Origin: Conexibacter sp.
GTDB lineage: Bacteria; Actinomycetota; Thermoleophilia; Solirubrobacterales; Solirubrobacteraceae
Length of the DNA stretch: 5,813 bases
NCBI GenBank assembly: GCA_025964215.1
Contig: JAOPZG010000377.1
Span: 1 to 5,813 of the forward strand
Direction of reading: 5' to 3'
Made by a program: the position numbers and the translations under genes. This document shows positions 5,766 through 5,813 of the stretch, in pieces. The first letter of the stretch is position 1. Every line of letters starts with the position of its first letter. The notes beneath the pieces were generated by a model. It was not told the origin of the DNA. It saw only the letters and a program-made list of their open reading frames with translations, and made no database searches.

Positions 5766-5813
5766 CGCCCCCCACCGTCACCGTGGACCGCGAAGGCACG
5801 GTCACCGGCAACA
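5762..5813 (+). CDS. Start of a further gene, cut by the window edge (possibly a methyltransferase)
   Basis: ATG at 5762 overlaps the GT2 stop (ATGA, 5762-5765) and opens a frame of 17 codons, MTPPTVTVDREGTVTGN, that runs off the window. Overlap and shared strand indicate one operon with the GT2 gene. The visible part is too short for a domain. From memory, actinobacterial proteins that follow this GT2 type and open with a Thr-Gly-Asn stretch are often class I SAM-dependent methyltransferases, but nothing here proves that; treat the function as unknown. Confidence 0.6.
   Translation, partial: MTPPTVTVDREGTVTGN

Overview
This 5.8 kb window is very GC-rich (about 70% by eye, with codons ending mostly in G or C). 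It encodes a small, tightly packed set of cell-envelope glycosyltransferases. The codon bias, the lack of clear ribosome binding sites at most starts, and the wording of the GT2 protein (opening IPCLNEEETLP, with NTDADNQYSGHDIPKL and SGFRAY) all suggest a high-GC actinobacterium. My best guess is the Thermoleophilia/Solirubrobacterales group, but this rests on remembered family resemblance, not a search.

Positions 1-4583 hold three genes on the minus strand, transcribed from right to left. The first (4583 to 3105) and second (3118 to 1607) are paralogous multi-pass GT-C-type membrane glycosyltransferase-like proteins. The third (1620 to beyond position 1) is a more canonical GT39/PMT-type glycosyltransferase cut by the window edge. 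Its long reading frame has no stop inside the window. Both junctions in this operon are 14-bp overlaps with the same geometry: the next ATG lies inside the conserved C-terminal Ala-Tyr-x-x-Cys-stop coding sequence.

Positions 4584-4718 are a 135-bp divergent control region with weak candidate promoter elements. It also holds a strong Shine-Dalgarno-like sequence that serves no annotated gene. That sequence would instead start a 32-residue leader ORF ending in an ATGA overlap with the GT2 start.

Positions 4719-5765 (plus strand) encode a GT2 enzyme of the polyprenyl-phosphate-sugar synthase (DPM1/GtrB-like) type with two C-terminal membrane segments. Its stop overlaps (ATGA) the start of a further gene, of which only 17 codons are visible.

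The inferred joint role is that the GT2 enzyme loads a sugar onto a polyprenyl phosphate at the cytoplasmic face, and GT-C enzymes use such lipid-linked sugars on the outer face to glycosylate a glycan, lipid or protein. The acceptor and sugar cannot be told from the sequence. I see no RNA genes, mobile elements, CRISPR arrays or clear intrinsic terminators.
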